Shown piece after piece: positions 23,652 to 35,774 of a stretch of 64,000 nucleotides of DNA. The stretch is from Ilex aquifolium. Its lineage: Eukaryota; Streptophyta; Magnoliopsida; Aquifoliales; Aquifoliaceae. The stretch is taken from assembly GCA_951799425.1 (NCBI GenBank), contig OX637397.1:744001-808000 (forward strand), in the 5' to 3' direction. The notes beneath the pieces were generated by a model. The model was not told where the DNA came from and ran no database searches. It worked only from the letters and a program-made list of their open reading frames with translations. The translations under genes and the position numbers were made by a program. Each line of letters begins with the position of its first letter. Position 1 is the stretch's first letter.

Positions 23652-24029
23652 GACATAACTTTTTACTCCGGTCTCTGATTAAGATGATTCTTGCTGCATT
23701 GTAATGAATTCTTGAATCCCTAACCATTTTATTCACATCAAAAGTCATGAAAAATCCACTAGCATGGCTCTATTGTAACGCAAGTTTGGTGTAATAAGTA
23801 GTCCTCCTTTAAAATGAAATAGTATATCGGACATAACTTTTTCTCCCGAACTCGGACTGAGCTAACTCTTGCGGCATTGTAATGAGAACTTGAAACCCTA
23901 ACCAATATATTGAGATCAAAATTGGTGATTCATCTTCTAACAAGTTCGAAATGGTGATGGAAGTTTGGTATAGTTGGCCATTCCCCTCCACTAGGAAAAA
24001 AAAGTAATTTCCCATTCTTTAGTATTTCT
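23652..24029 (+). repeat. 378-bp unit with single-G deletion (1 of 6)
   Basis: GCATGGGCTC has become GCATGGCTC at 23766-23767, on the CCACTAG and GTAATGAATTC background. The change closes the usual 64-codon minus-strand frame in this B subunit. Confidence 0.95.
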
Positions 24030-25924
24030 GACATAACTTTTTACTCCGGTCTCTGATTAAGATGATTCTTGCTGCATTGTAATGAATTCTTGAATCCCTA
24101 ACCATTTTATTCACATCAAAAGTCATGAAAAATCCACTAGCATGGGCTCTATTGTAACGCAAGTTTGGTGTAATAAGTAGTCCTCCTTTAAAATGAAATA
24201 GTATATCGGACATAACTTTTTCTCCCGAACTCGGACTGAGCTAACTCTTGCGGCATTGTAATGAGAACTTGAAACCCTAACCAATATATTGAGATCAAAA
24301 TTGGTGATTCATCTTCTAACAAGTTCGAAATTGTGATGGAAGTTTGGTATAGTTCGCCATTCCCCTCCACTAGGAAAAAAAAGTAATTTCCCATTCTTTA
24401 GTATTTCTGACATAACTTTTTACTCCGGTCTCTGATTAAGATGATTCTTGCTGCATTGTAAAGAATTCTTGAATCCCTAACCATTTTATTCACATCAAAA
24501 GTCATGAAAAATTCACTAGCATGGGCTCTATTGTAACGCAAGTTTGGTGTAATAAGTAGTCCTCCTTTAAAATGATATAGTATATCGGACATAACTTTTT
24601 CTCCCGAACTCGGACTGAGCTAACTCTTGCGGCATTGTAATGAGAACTTGAAACCCTAACCAATATATTGAGATCAAAATTGGTGATTCATCTTCTAACA
24701 AGTTCGAAATGGTGATCGAAGTTTGGTATAGTTGGCCATTCCCCTCCACTAGGAAAAAAAAGTAATTTCCCATTGTTTAGTATTTCTGACATAACTTTTT
24801 ACTCCGGTCTCTGATTAAGATGATTCTTGCTGCATTGTAAAGAATTCTTGAATCCCTAACCATTTTATTCACATCAAAAGTCATGAAAAATCCTCTAGCA
24901 TGGGCTCTATTGTAACGCAAGTTTGGTGTAATAAGTAGTCCACCTTTAAAATGAAATAGTATATCGGACATAACTTTTTCTCCCGAACTCGGATTGAGCT
25001 AACTCTTGCGGCATTGAAATGAGAACTTGAAACCCTAACCAATATATTGAGATCAAAATTGGTGATTCATCTTCTAACAAGTTCGAAATTGTGATGGAAG
25101 TTTGGTATAGTTGGCCATTCCCCTCCACTAGGAAAAAAAAGTAATTTCCCATTCTTTAGTATTTCTGACATAACTTTTTACTCCGGTCTCTGATTAAGAT
25201 GATTCTTGCTGCATTGTAATGAATTCTTGAATCCCTAACCATTTTATTCACATCAAAAGTCATGAAAAATCCACTAGCATGGGCTCTATTGTAACGCAAG
25301 TTTGGTGTAATAAGTAGTCCTCCTTTAAAATGAAATAGTATATCGGACATAACTTTTTCTCCCGAACTCGGACTGAGCTAACTCTTGCGGCATTGTAATG
25401 AGAACTTGAAACCCTAACCAATATATTGAGATCAAAATTGGTGATTCATCTTCTAACAAGTTCGAAATTGTGATGGAAGTTTGGTATAGTTGGCCATTCC
25501 CCTCCACTAGGAAAAAAAAGTAATTTCCCATTGTTTAGTATTTCTGACATAACTTTTTACTCCGGTCTCTGATTAAGATGATTCTTGCTGCATTGTAAAG
25601 AATTCTTGAATCCCTAACCATTTTATTCACATCAAAAGTCATGAAAAATCCTCTAGCATGGGCTCTATTGTAACGCAAGTTTGGTGTAATAAGTAGTCCA
25701 CCTTTAAAATGAAATAGTATATCGGACATAACTTTTTCTCCCGAACTCGGATTGAGCTAACTCTTGCGGCATTGAAATGAGAACTTGAAACCCTAACCAA
25801 TATATTGAGATCAAAATTGGTGATTCATCTTTTAACAAGTTCGAAATTGTGATGGAAGTTTGGTATAGTTGTCCATTCCCCTCCACTAGGAAAAAAAAGT
25901 AATTTCTCATTCTTTAGTATTTCT
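23652..25924 (+). repeat. deletion-marked 6-unit HOR, copy 1 (2,273 bp)
   Basis: It opens with a 378-bp unit lacking one G (GCATGGCTC instead of GCATGGGCTC, at 23766-23767). Then come a GTAATGAATTC unit, a TTCACTAG/TGATATAG unit, a CATTGTTTAG unit, another GTAATGAATTC unit and an ATCTTTTAACAAG unit. The length 2,273 instead of 2,274 reflects the missing base. Copies follow at 25925 and 28198. Confidence 0.9.
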
Positions 25925-26302
25925 GACATAACTTTTTACTCCGGTCTCTGATTAAGATGATTCTTGCTGCATTGTAATGAATTCTTGAATCCCTAACCAT
26001 TTTATTCACATCAAAAGTCATGAAAAATCCACTAGCATGGCTCTATTGTAACGCAAGTTTGGTGTAATAAGTAGTCCTCCTTTAAAATGAAATAGTATAT
26101 CGGACATAACTTTTTCTCCCGAACTCGGACTGAGCTAACTCTTGCGGCATTGTAATGAGAACTTGAAACCCTAACCAATATATTGAGATCAAAATTGGTG
26201 ATTCATCTTCTAACAAGTTCGAAATGGTGATGGAAGTTTGGTATAGTTGGCCATTCCCCTCCACTAGGAAAAAAAAGTAATTTCCCATTCTTTAGTATTT
26301 CT
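25925..26302 (+). repeat. 378-bp unit with single-G deletion (2 of 6)
   Basis: Same missing G at 26039-26040, 2,273 bp after the first, on the same CCACTAG and GTAATGAATTC background. Confidence 0.95.
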
Positions 26303-28197
26303 GACATAACTTTTTACTCCGGTCTCTGATTAAGATGATTCTTGCTGCATTGTAATGAATTCTTGAATCCCTAACCATTTTATTCACATCAAAAGTCATG
26401 AAAAATCCACTAGCATGGGCTCTATTGTAACGCAAGTTTGGTGTAATAAGTAGTCCTCCTTTAAAATGAAATAGTATATCGGACATAACTTTTTCTCCCG
26501 AACTCGGACTGAGCTAACTCTTGCGGCATTGTAATGAGAACTTGAAACCCTAACCAATATATTGAGATCAAAATTGGTGATTCATCTTCTAACAAGTTCG
26601 AAATTGTGATGGAAGTTTGGTATAGTTGGCCATTCCCCTCCACTAGGAAAAAAAAGTAATTTCCCATTCTTTAGTATTTCTGACATAACTTTTTACTCCG
26701 GTCTCTGATTAAGATGATTCTTGCTGCATTGTAAAGAATTCTTGAATCCCTAACCATTTTATTCACATCAAAAGTCATGAAAAATTCACTAGCATGGGCT
26801 CTATTGTAACGCAAGTTTGGTGTAATAAGTAGTCCTCCTTTAAAATGATATAGTATATCGGACATAACTTTTTCTCCCGAACTCGGACTGAGCTAACTCT
26901 TGCGGCATTGTAATGAGAACTTGAAACCCTAACCAATATATTGAGATCAAAATTGGTGATTCATCTTCTAACAAGTTCGAAATGGTGATAGAAGTTTGGT
27001 ATAGTTGGCCATTCCCCTCCACTAGGAAAAAAAAGTAATTTCTCATTGTTTAGTATTTCTGACATAACTTTTTACTCCGGTCTCTGATTAAGATGATTCT
27101 TGCTGCATTGTAAAGAATTCTTGAATCCCTAACCATTTTATTCACATCAAAAGTCATGAAAAATCCTCTAGCATGGGCTCTATTGTAACGCAAGTTTGGT
27201 GTAATAAGTAGTCCACCTTTAAAATGAAATAGTATATCGGACATAACTTTTTCTCCCGAACTCGGATTGAGCTAACTCTTGCGGCATTGAAATGAGAACT
27301 TGAAACCCTAACCAATATATTGAGATCAAAATTGGTGATTCATCTTCTAACAAGTTCGAAATTGTGATGGAAGTTTGGTATAGTTGGCCATTCCCCTCCA
27401 CTAGGAAAAAAAAGTAATTTCCCATTCTTTAGTATTTCTGACATAACTTTTTACTCCGGTCTCTGATTAAGATGATTCTTGCTGCATTGTAATGAATTCT
27501 TGAATCCCTAACCATTTTATTCACATCAAAAGTCATGAAAAATCCACTAGCATGGGCTCTATTGTAACGCAAGTTTGGTGTAATAAGTAGTCCTCCTTTA
27601 AAATGAAATAGTATATCGGACATAACTTTTTCTCCCGAACTCGGACTGAGCTAACTCTTGCGGCATTGTAATGAGAACTTGAAACCCTAACCAATATATT
27701 GAGATCAAAATTGGTGATTCATCTTCTAACAAGTTCGAAATTGTGATGGAAGTTTGGTATAGTTGGCCATTCCCCTCCACTAGGAAAAAAAAGTAATTTC
27801 CCATTGTTTAGTATTTCTGACATAACTTTTTACTCCGGTCTCTGATTAAGATGATTCTTGCTGCATTGTAAAGAATTCTTGAATCCCTAACCATTTTATT
27901 CACATCAAAAGTCATGAAAAATCCTCTAGCATGGGCTCTATTGTAACGCAAGTTTGGTGTAATAAGTAGTCCACCTTTAAAATGAAATAGTATATCGGAC
28001 ATAATTTTTTCTCCCGAACTCGGATTGAGCTAACTCTTGCGGCATTGAAATGAGAACTTGAAACCCTAAGCAATATATTGAGATCAAAATTGGTGATTCA
28101 TCTTCTAACAAGTTCGAAATTGTGATGGAAGTTTGGTATAGTTGGCCATTCCCCTCCACTAGGAAAAAAAAGTAATTTCCCATTCTTTAGTATTTCT
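25925..28197 (+). repeat. deletion-marked 6-unit HOR, copy 2 (2,273 bp)
   Basis: Same order as copy 1, with the one-base deletion at 26039. Its last unit has ATAATTTTTTCTCCC near 28002 and CCCTAAGC near 28069, marks that reappear in the 32.7-33.1 kb unit. Exact 2,273-bp displacement of the shared marks shows a tandem duplication after the deletion arose. Confidence 0.9.
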
Positions 28198-28575
28198 GAC
28201 ATAACTTTTTACTCCGGTCTCTGATTAAGATGATTCTTGCTGCATTGTAATGAATTCTTGAATCCCTAACCATTTTATTCACATCAAAAGTCATGAAAAA
28301 TCCACTAGCATGGCTCTATTGTAACGCAAGTTTGGTGTAATAAGTAGTCCTCCTTTAAAATGAAATAGTATATCGGACATAACTTTTTCTCCCGAACTCG
28401 GACTGAGCTAACTCTTGCGGCATTGTAATGAGAACTTGAAACCCTAACCAATATATTGAGATCAAAATTGGTGATTCATCTTCTAACAAGTTCGAAATTG
28501 TGATGGAAGTTTGGTATAGTTGGCCATTCCCCTCCACTAGGAAAAAAAAGTAATTTCCCATTCTTTAGTATTTCT
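28198..28575 (+). repeat. 378-bp unit with single-G deletion (3 of 6)
   Basis: Same missing G at 28312-28313, 2,273 bp after the second, same background. The A subunit here has GAAATTGTG where the first two deletion units have GAAATGGTG. Confidence 0.95.
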
Positions 28576-30470
28576 GACATAACTTTTTACTCCGGTCTCT
28601 GATTAAGATGATTCTTGCTGCATTGTAAAGAATTCTTGAATCCCTAACCATTTTATTCACATCAAAAGTCATGAAAAATTCACTAGCATGGGCTCTATTG
28701 TAACGCAAGTTTGGTGTAATAAGTAGTCCTCCTTTAAAATGATATAGTATATCGGACATAACTTTTTCTCCCGAACTCGGACTGAGCTAACTCTTGCGGC
28801 ATTGTAATGAGAACTTGAAACCCTAACCAATATATTGAGATCAAAATTGGTGATTCATCTTCTAACAAGTTCGAAATGGTGATAGAAGTTTGGTATAGTT
28901 GGCCATTCCCCTCCACTAGGAAAAAAAAGTCATTTCCCATTCTTTAGTATTTCTGACATAACTTTTTACTCCGGTCTCTGATTAAGATGACTCTTGCTGC
29001 ATTGTAAAGAATTCTTGAATCCCTAACCATTTTATTCACATCAAAAGTCATGAAAAATTCACTAGCATGGGCTCTATTGTAACGCAAGTTTGGTGTAATA
29101 AGTAGTCCTCCTTTAAAATGATATAGTATATCGGACATAACTTTTTCTCCCGAACTCGGACTGAGCTAACTCTTGCGGCATTGTAATGAGAACTTGAAAC
29201 CCTAACCAATATATTGAGATCAAAATTGGTGATTCATCTTCTAACAAGTTCGAAATGGTGATAGAAGTTTGGTATAGTTGGCCATTCCCCTCCACTAGGA
29301 AAAAAAAGTAATTTCCCATTGTTTAGTATTTCTGACATAACTTTTTACTCCGGTCTCTGATTAAGATGATTCTTGCTGCATTGTAAAGAATTCTTGAATC
29401 CCTAACCATTTTATTCACATCAAAAGTCATGAAAAATTCTCTAGCATGGGCTCTATTGTAACGCAAGTTTGGTGTAATAAGTAGTCCACCTTTAAAATGA
29501 AATAGTATATCGGACATAACTTTTTCTCCCGAACTCGGATTGAGCTAACTCTTGCGGCATTGAAATGAGAACTTGAAACCCTAACCAATATATTGAGATC
29601 AAAATTGGTGATTCATCTTCTAACAAGTTCGAAATTGTGATGGAAGTTTGGTATAGTTGGCCATTCCCCTCCACTAGGAAAAAAAAGTAATTTCCCATTC
29701 TTTAGTATTTCTGACATAACTTTTTACTCCGGTCTCTGATTAAGATGATTCTTGCTGCATTGTAATGAATTCTTGAATCCCTAACCATTTTATTCACATC
29801 AAAAGTCATGAAAAATCCACTAGCATGGGCTCTATTGTAACGCAAGTTTGGTGTAATAAGTAGTCCTCCTTTAAAATGAAATAGTATATCGGACATAACT
29901 TTTTCTCCCGAACTCGGACTGAGCTAACTCTTGCGGCATTGTAATGAGAACTTGAAACCCTAACCAATATATTGAGATCAAAATTGGTGATTCATCTTCT
30001 AACAAGTTCGAAATTGTGATGGAAGTTTGGTATAGTTGGCCATTCCCCTCCACTAGGAAAAAAAAGTAATTTCCCATTGTTTAGTATTTCTGACATAACT
30101 TTTTACTCCGGTCTCTGATTAAGATGATTCTTGCTGCATTGTAAAGAATTCTTGAATCCCTAACCATTTTATTCACATCAAAAGTCATGAAAAATCCTCT
30201 AGCATGGGCTCTATTGTAACGCAAGTTTGGTGTAATAAGTAGTCCACCTTTAAAATGAAATAGTATATCGGACATAATTTTTTCTCCCGAACTCGGATTG
30301 AGCTAACTCTTGCGGCATTGAAATGAGAACTTGAAACCCTAACCAATATATTGAGATCAAAATTGGTGATTCATCTTCTAACAAGTTCGAAATTGTGATG
30401 GAAGTTTGGTATAGTTGGCCATTCCCCTCCACTAGGAAAAAAAAGTAATTTCCCATTCTTTAGTATTTCT
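28198..30470 (+). repeat. deletion-marked 6-unit HOR, copy 3 (2,273 bp)
   Basis: It starts with the deletion unit (28312). The second and third units are both of the TTCACTAG/TGATATAG type, where copies 1 and 2 have a GTAATGAATTC unit followed by one such unit. So one unit has been replaced while the overall length stayed at six. Confidence 0.87.
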
Positions 30471-30848
30471 GACATAACTTTTTACTCCGGTCTCTGATTA
30501 AGATGATTCTTGCTGCATTGTAATGAATTCTTGAATCCCTAACCATTTTATTCACATCAAAAGTCATGAAAAATCCACTAGCATGGCTCTATTGTAACGC
30601 AAGTTTGGTGTAATAAGTAGTCCTCCTTTAAAATGAAATAGTATATCGGACATAACTTTTTCTCCCGAACTCGGACTGAGCTAACTCTTGCGGCATTGTA
30701 ATGAGAACTTGAAACCCTAACCAATATATTGAGATCAAAATTGGTGATTCATCTTCTAACAAGTTCGAAATTGTGATGGAAGTTTGGTATAGTTGGCCAT
30801 TCCCCTCCACTAGGAAAAAAAAGTAATTTCCCATTGTTTAGTATTTCT
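30471..30848 (+). repeat. 378-bp unit with single-G deletion (4 of 6)
   Basis: Same missing G at 30585-30586, 2,273 bp after the third, with the GAAATTGTG form of A. Confidence 0.95.
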
Positions 30849-33122
30849 GACATAACTTTTTACTCCGGTCTCTGATTAAGATGATTCTTGCTGCATTGTA
30901 AAGAATTCTTGAATCCCTAACCATTTTATTCACATCAAAAGTCATGAAAAATTCACTAGCATGGGCTCTATTGTAACGCAAGTTTGGTGTAATAAGTAGT
31001 CCTCCTTTAAAATGATATAGTATATCGGACATAACTTTTTCTCCCGAACTCGGACTGAGCTAACTCTTGCGGCATTGTAATGAGAACTTGAAACCCTAAC
31101 CAATATATTGAGATCAAAATTGGTGATTCATCTTCTAACAAGTTCGAAATGGTGATAGAAGTTTGGTATAGTTGGCCATTCCCCTCCACTAGGAAAAAAA
31201 AGTAATTTCCCATTGTTTAGTATTTCTGACATAACTTTTTACTCCGGTCTCTGATTAAGATGATTCTTGCTGCATTGTAAAGAATTCTTGAATCCCTAAC
31301 AATTTTATTCACATCAAAAGTCATGAAAAATCCTCTAGCATGGGCTCTATTGTAACGCAAGTTTGGTGTAATAAGTAGTCCACCTTTAAAATGAAATAGT
31401 ATATCGGACATAACTTTTTCTCCCGAACTCGGATTGAGCTAACTCTTGCGGCATTGAAATGAGAACTTGAAACCCTAACCAATATATTGAGATCAAAATT
31501 GGTGATTCATCTTCTAACAAGTTCGAAATTGTGATGGAAGTTTGGTATAGTTGGCCATTCCCCTCCACTAGGAAAAAAAAGTAATTTCCCATTCTTTAGT
31601 ATTTCTGACATAACTTTTTACTCCGGTCTCTGATTAAGATGATTCTTGCTGCATTGTAAAGAATTCTTGAATCCCTAACCATTTTATTCACATCAAAAGT
31701 CATGAAAAATTCACTAGCATGGGCTCTATTGTAACGCAAGTTTGGTGTAATAAGTAGTCCTCCTTTAAAATGATATAGTATATCGGACATAACTTTTTCT
31801 CCCGAACTCGGACTGAGCTAACTCTTGCGGCATTGTAATGAGAACTTGAAACCCTAACCAATATATTGAGATCAAAATTGGTGATTCATCTTCTAACAAG
31901 TTCGAAATGGTGATAGAAGTTTGGTATAGTTGGCCATTCCCCTCCACTAGGAAAAAAAAGTAATTTCCCATTGTTTAGTATTTCTGACATAACTTTTTAC
32001 TCCGGTCTCTGATTAAGATGATTCTTGCTGCATTGTAAAGAATTCTTGAATCCCTAACCATTTTATTCACATCAAAAGTCATGAAAAATCCTCTAGCATG
32101 GGCTCTATTGTAACGCAAGTTTGGTGTAATAAGTAGTCCACCTTTAAAATGAAATAGTATATCGGACATAACTTTTTCTCCCGAACTCGGATTGAGCTAA
32201 CTCTTGCGGCATTGAAATGAGAACTTGAAACCCTAACCAATATATTGAGATCAAAATTGGTGATTCATCTTCTAACAAGTTCGAAATTGTGATGGAAGTT
32301 TGGTATAGTTGGCCATTCCCCTCCACTAGGAAAAAAAAGTAATTTCCCATTCTTTAGTATTTCTGACATAACTTTTTACTCCGGTCTCTGATTAAGATGA
32401 TTCTTGCTGCATTGTAATGAATTCTTGAATCCCTAACCATTTTATTCACATCAAAAGTCATGAAAAATCCACTAGCATGGGCTCTATTGTAACGCAAGTT
32501 TGGTGTAATAAGTAGTCCTCCTTTAAAATGAAATAGTATATCGGACATAACTTTTTCTCCCGAACTCGGACTGAGCTAACTCTTGCGGCATTGTAATGAG
32601 AACTTGAAACCCTAACCAATATATTGAGATCAAAATTGGTGATTCATCTTCTAACAAGTTCGAAATTGTGATGGAAGTTTGGTATAGTTGGCCATTCCCC
32701 TCCACTAGGAAAAAAAAGTAATTTCCCATTGTTTAGTATTTCTGACATAACTTTTTACTCCGGTCTCTGATTAAGATGATTCTTGCTGCATTGTAAAGAA
32801 TTCTTGAATCCCTAACCATTTTATTCACATCAAAAGTCATGAAAAATCCTCTAGCATGGGCTCTATTGTAACGCAAGTTTGGTGTAATAAGTAGTCCACC
32901 TTTAAAATGAAATAGTATATCGGACATAATTTTTTCTCCCGAACTCGGATTGAGCTAACTCTTGCGGCATTGAAATGAGAACTTGAAACCCTAAGCAATA
33001 TATTGAGATCAAAATTGGTGATTCATCTTCTAACAAGTTCGAAATTGTGATGGAAGTTTGGTATAGTTGGCCATTCCCCTCCACTAGGAAAAAAAAGTAA
33101 TTTCCCATTCTTTAGTATTTCT
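30471..33122 (+). repeat. deletion-marked HOR, 7-unit form (2,652 bp)
   Basis: It starts with the deletion unit (30585) but holds seven units before the next deletion unit at 33123. TTCACTAG/TGATATAG and CATTGTTTAG-type units alternate, which fits a gain of one net unit by unequal exchange. A CTAACAATTTT mark near 31299 is shared with the first HOR at 0.9, 5.5 and 7.8 kb. Confidence 0.87.
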
Positions 33123-33500
33123 GACATAACTTTTTACTCCGGTCTCTGATTAAGATGATTCTTGCTGCATTGTAATGAATTCTTGAATCCCTAACCATTT
33201 TATTCACATCAAAAGTCATGAAAAATCCACTAGCATGGCTCTATTGTAACGCAAGTTTGGTGTAATAAGTAGTCCTCCTTTAAAATGAAATAGTATATCG
33301 GACATAACTTTTTCTCCCGAACTCGGACTGAGCTAACTCTTGCGGCATTGTAATGAGAACTTGAAACCCTAACCAATATATTGAGATCAAAATTGGTGAT
33401 TCATCTTCTAACAAGTTCAAAATTGTGATGGAAGTTTGGTATAGTTGGCCATTCCCCTCAACTAGGAAAAAAAAGTAATTTCCCATTCTTTAGTATTTCT
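33123..33500 (+). repeat. 378-bp unit with single-G deletion (5 of 6)
   Basis: Same missing G at 33237-33238, 2,652 bp after the fourth, because the intervening HOR copy holds seven units. Confidence 0.95.
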
Positions 33501-35774
33501 GACATAACTTTTTACTCCGGTCTCTGATTAAGATGATTCTTGCTGCATTGTAAAGAATTCTTGAATCCCTAACCATTTTATTCACATCAAAAGTCATGAA
33601 AAATTCACTAGCATGGGCTCTATTGTAACGCAAGTTTGGTGTAATAAGTAGTCCTCCTTTAAAATGATATAGTATATCGGACATAACTTTTTCTCCCGAA
33701 CTCGGACTGAGCTAACTCTTGCGGCATTGTAATGAGAACTTGAAACCCTAACCAATATATTGAGATCAAAATTGGTGATTCATCTTCTAACAAGTTCGAA
33801 ATGGTGATGGAAGTTTGGTATAGTTGGCCATTCCCCTCCACTAGGAAAAAAAAGTAATTTCCCATTGTTTAGTATTTCTGACATAACTTTTTACTCCGGT
33901 CTCTGATTAAGATGATTCTTGCTGCATTGTAAAGAATTCTTGAATCCCTAACCATTTTATTCACATCAAAAGTCATGAAAAATCTTCTAGCATGGGCTCT
34001 ATTGTAACGCAAGTTTGGTGTAATAAGTAGTCCACCTTTAAAATGAAATAGTATATCGGACATAACTTTTTCTCCCGAACTCGGATTGAGCTAACTCTTG
34101 CGGCATTGAAATGAGAACTTGAAACCCTAACCAATATATTGAGATCAAAATTGGTGATTCATCTTCTAACAAGTTCGAAATTGTGATGGAAGTTTGGTAT
34201 AGTTGGCCATTCCCCTCCACTAGGAAAAAAAAGTAATTTCCCATTCTTTAGTATTTCTGACATAACTTTTTACTCCAGTCTCTGATTAAGATGATTCTTG
34301 CTGCATTGTAAAGAATTCTTGAATCCCTAACCATTTTATTCACATCAAAAGTCATGAAAAATCCTCTAGCATGGGCTCTATTGTAACGCAAGTTTGGTGT
34401 AATAAGTAGTCCACCTTTAAAATGAAATAGTATATCGGACATAACTTTTTCTCCCGAACTCGGATTGAGCTAACTCTTGCGGCATTGAAATGAGAACTTG
34501 AAACCCTAACCAATATATTGAGATCAAAATTGGTGATTCATCTTCTAACAAGTTCGAAATTGTGATGGAAGTTTGGTATAGTTGGCCATTCCCCTCCACT
34601 AGGAAAAAAAAGTAATTTCCCATTCTTTAGTATTTCTGACATAACTTTTTACTCCGGTCACTGATTAAGATGATTCTTGCGGCATTGTAAAGAATTCTTG
34701 AATCCCTAACCATTTTATTCACATCAAAAGTCATGAAAAATCTTCTAGCATGGGCTCTATTGTAACGCAAGTTTGGTGTAATAAGTAGTCCTCCTTTAAA
34801 ATGAAATAGTATATGGGACATAACTTTTTCTCCCGAACTCGGATTGAGCTAACTCTTGCGGCATTGTAATGAGAACTTGAAACCCTAACCAATATATTGA
34901 GATCAAAATTGGTGATTCATCTTCTAACAAGTTCGAAATGGTGATGGAAGTTTGGTATAGTTGGTCATTCCCCTCCACTAGGAAAAAAAAGTAATTTCCC
35001 ATTCTTTAGTATTTCTGACATAACTTTTTACTCCGGTCTCTGATTAAGATGATTCTTGCTGCATTGTAAAGAATTCTTGAATCCCTAACCATTTTATTCA
35101 CATCAAAAGTCATGAAAAATTCACTAGCATGGGCTCTATTGTAACGCAAGTTTGGTGTAATAAGTAGTCCTCCTTTAAAATGATATAGTATATCGGACAT
35201 AACTTTTTCTCCCGAACTCGGACTGAGCTAACTCTTGCGGCATTGTAATGAGAACTTGAAACCCTAACCAATATATTGAGATCAAAATTGGTGATTCATC
35301 TTCTAACAAGTTCGAAATGGTGATGGAAGTTTGGTATAGTTGGCCATTCCCCTCCACTAGGAAAAAAAAGTAATTTCCCATTGTTTAGTATTTCTGACAT
35401 AACTTTTTACTCCGGTCTCTGATTAAGATGATTCTTGCTGCATTGTAAAGAATTCTTGAATCCCTAACCATTTTATTCACATCAAAAGTCATGAAAAATC
35501 CTCTAGCATGGGCTCTATTGTAACGCAAGTTTGGTGTAATAAGTAGTCCACCTTTAAAATGAAATAGTATATCGGACATAACTTTTTCTCCCGAACTCGG
35601 ATTAAGCTAACTCTTGCGGCATTGAAATGAGAACTTGAAACCCTAACCAATATATTGAGATCAAAATTGGTGATTCATCTTCTAACAAGTTCGAAATTGT
35701 GATGGAAGTTTGGTATAGTTGGCCATTCCCCTCCACTAGGAAAAAAAAGTAATTTCCCATTCTTTAGTATTTCT
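33123..35774 (+). repeat. seven units, last deletion-marked start then mixed
   Basis: Begins with the fifth unit carrying the deletion in this series (33237), then leaves the HOR order. Private changes include AAGTTCAAAATTG near 33415, CCCTCAACTAGG near 33455, TACTCCAGTC near 34273, GGTCACTGATT near 34657 and GGATTAAGC near 35601. TTGGTCATTC near 34963 first appears here and becomes a mark of the next block. Confidence 0.78.
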
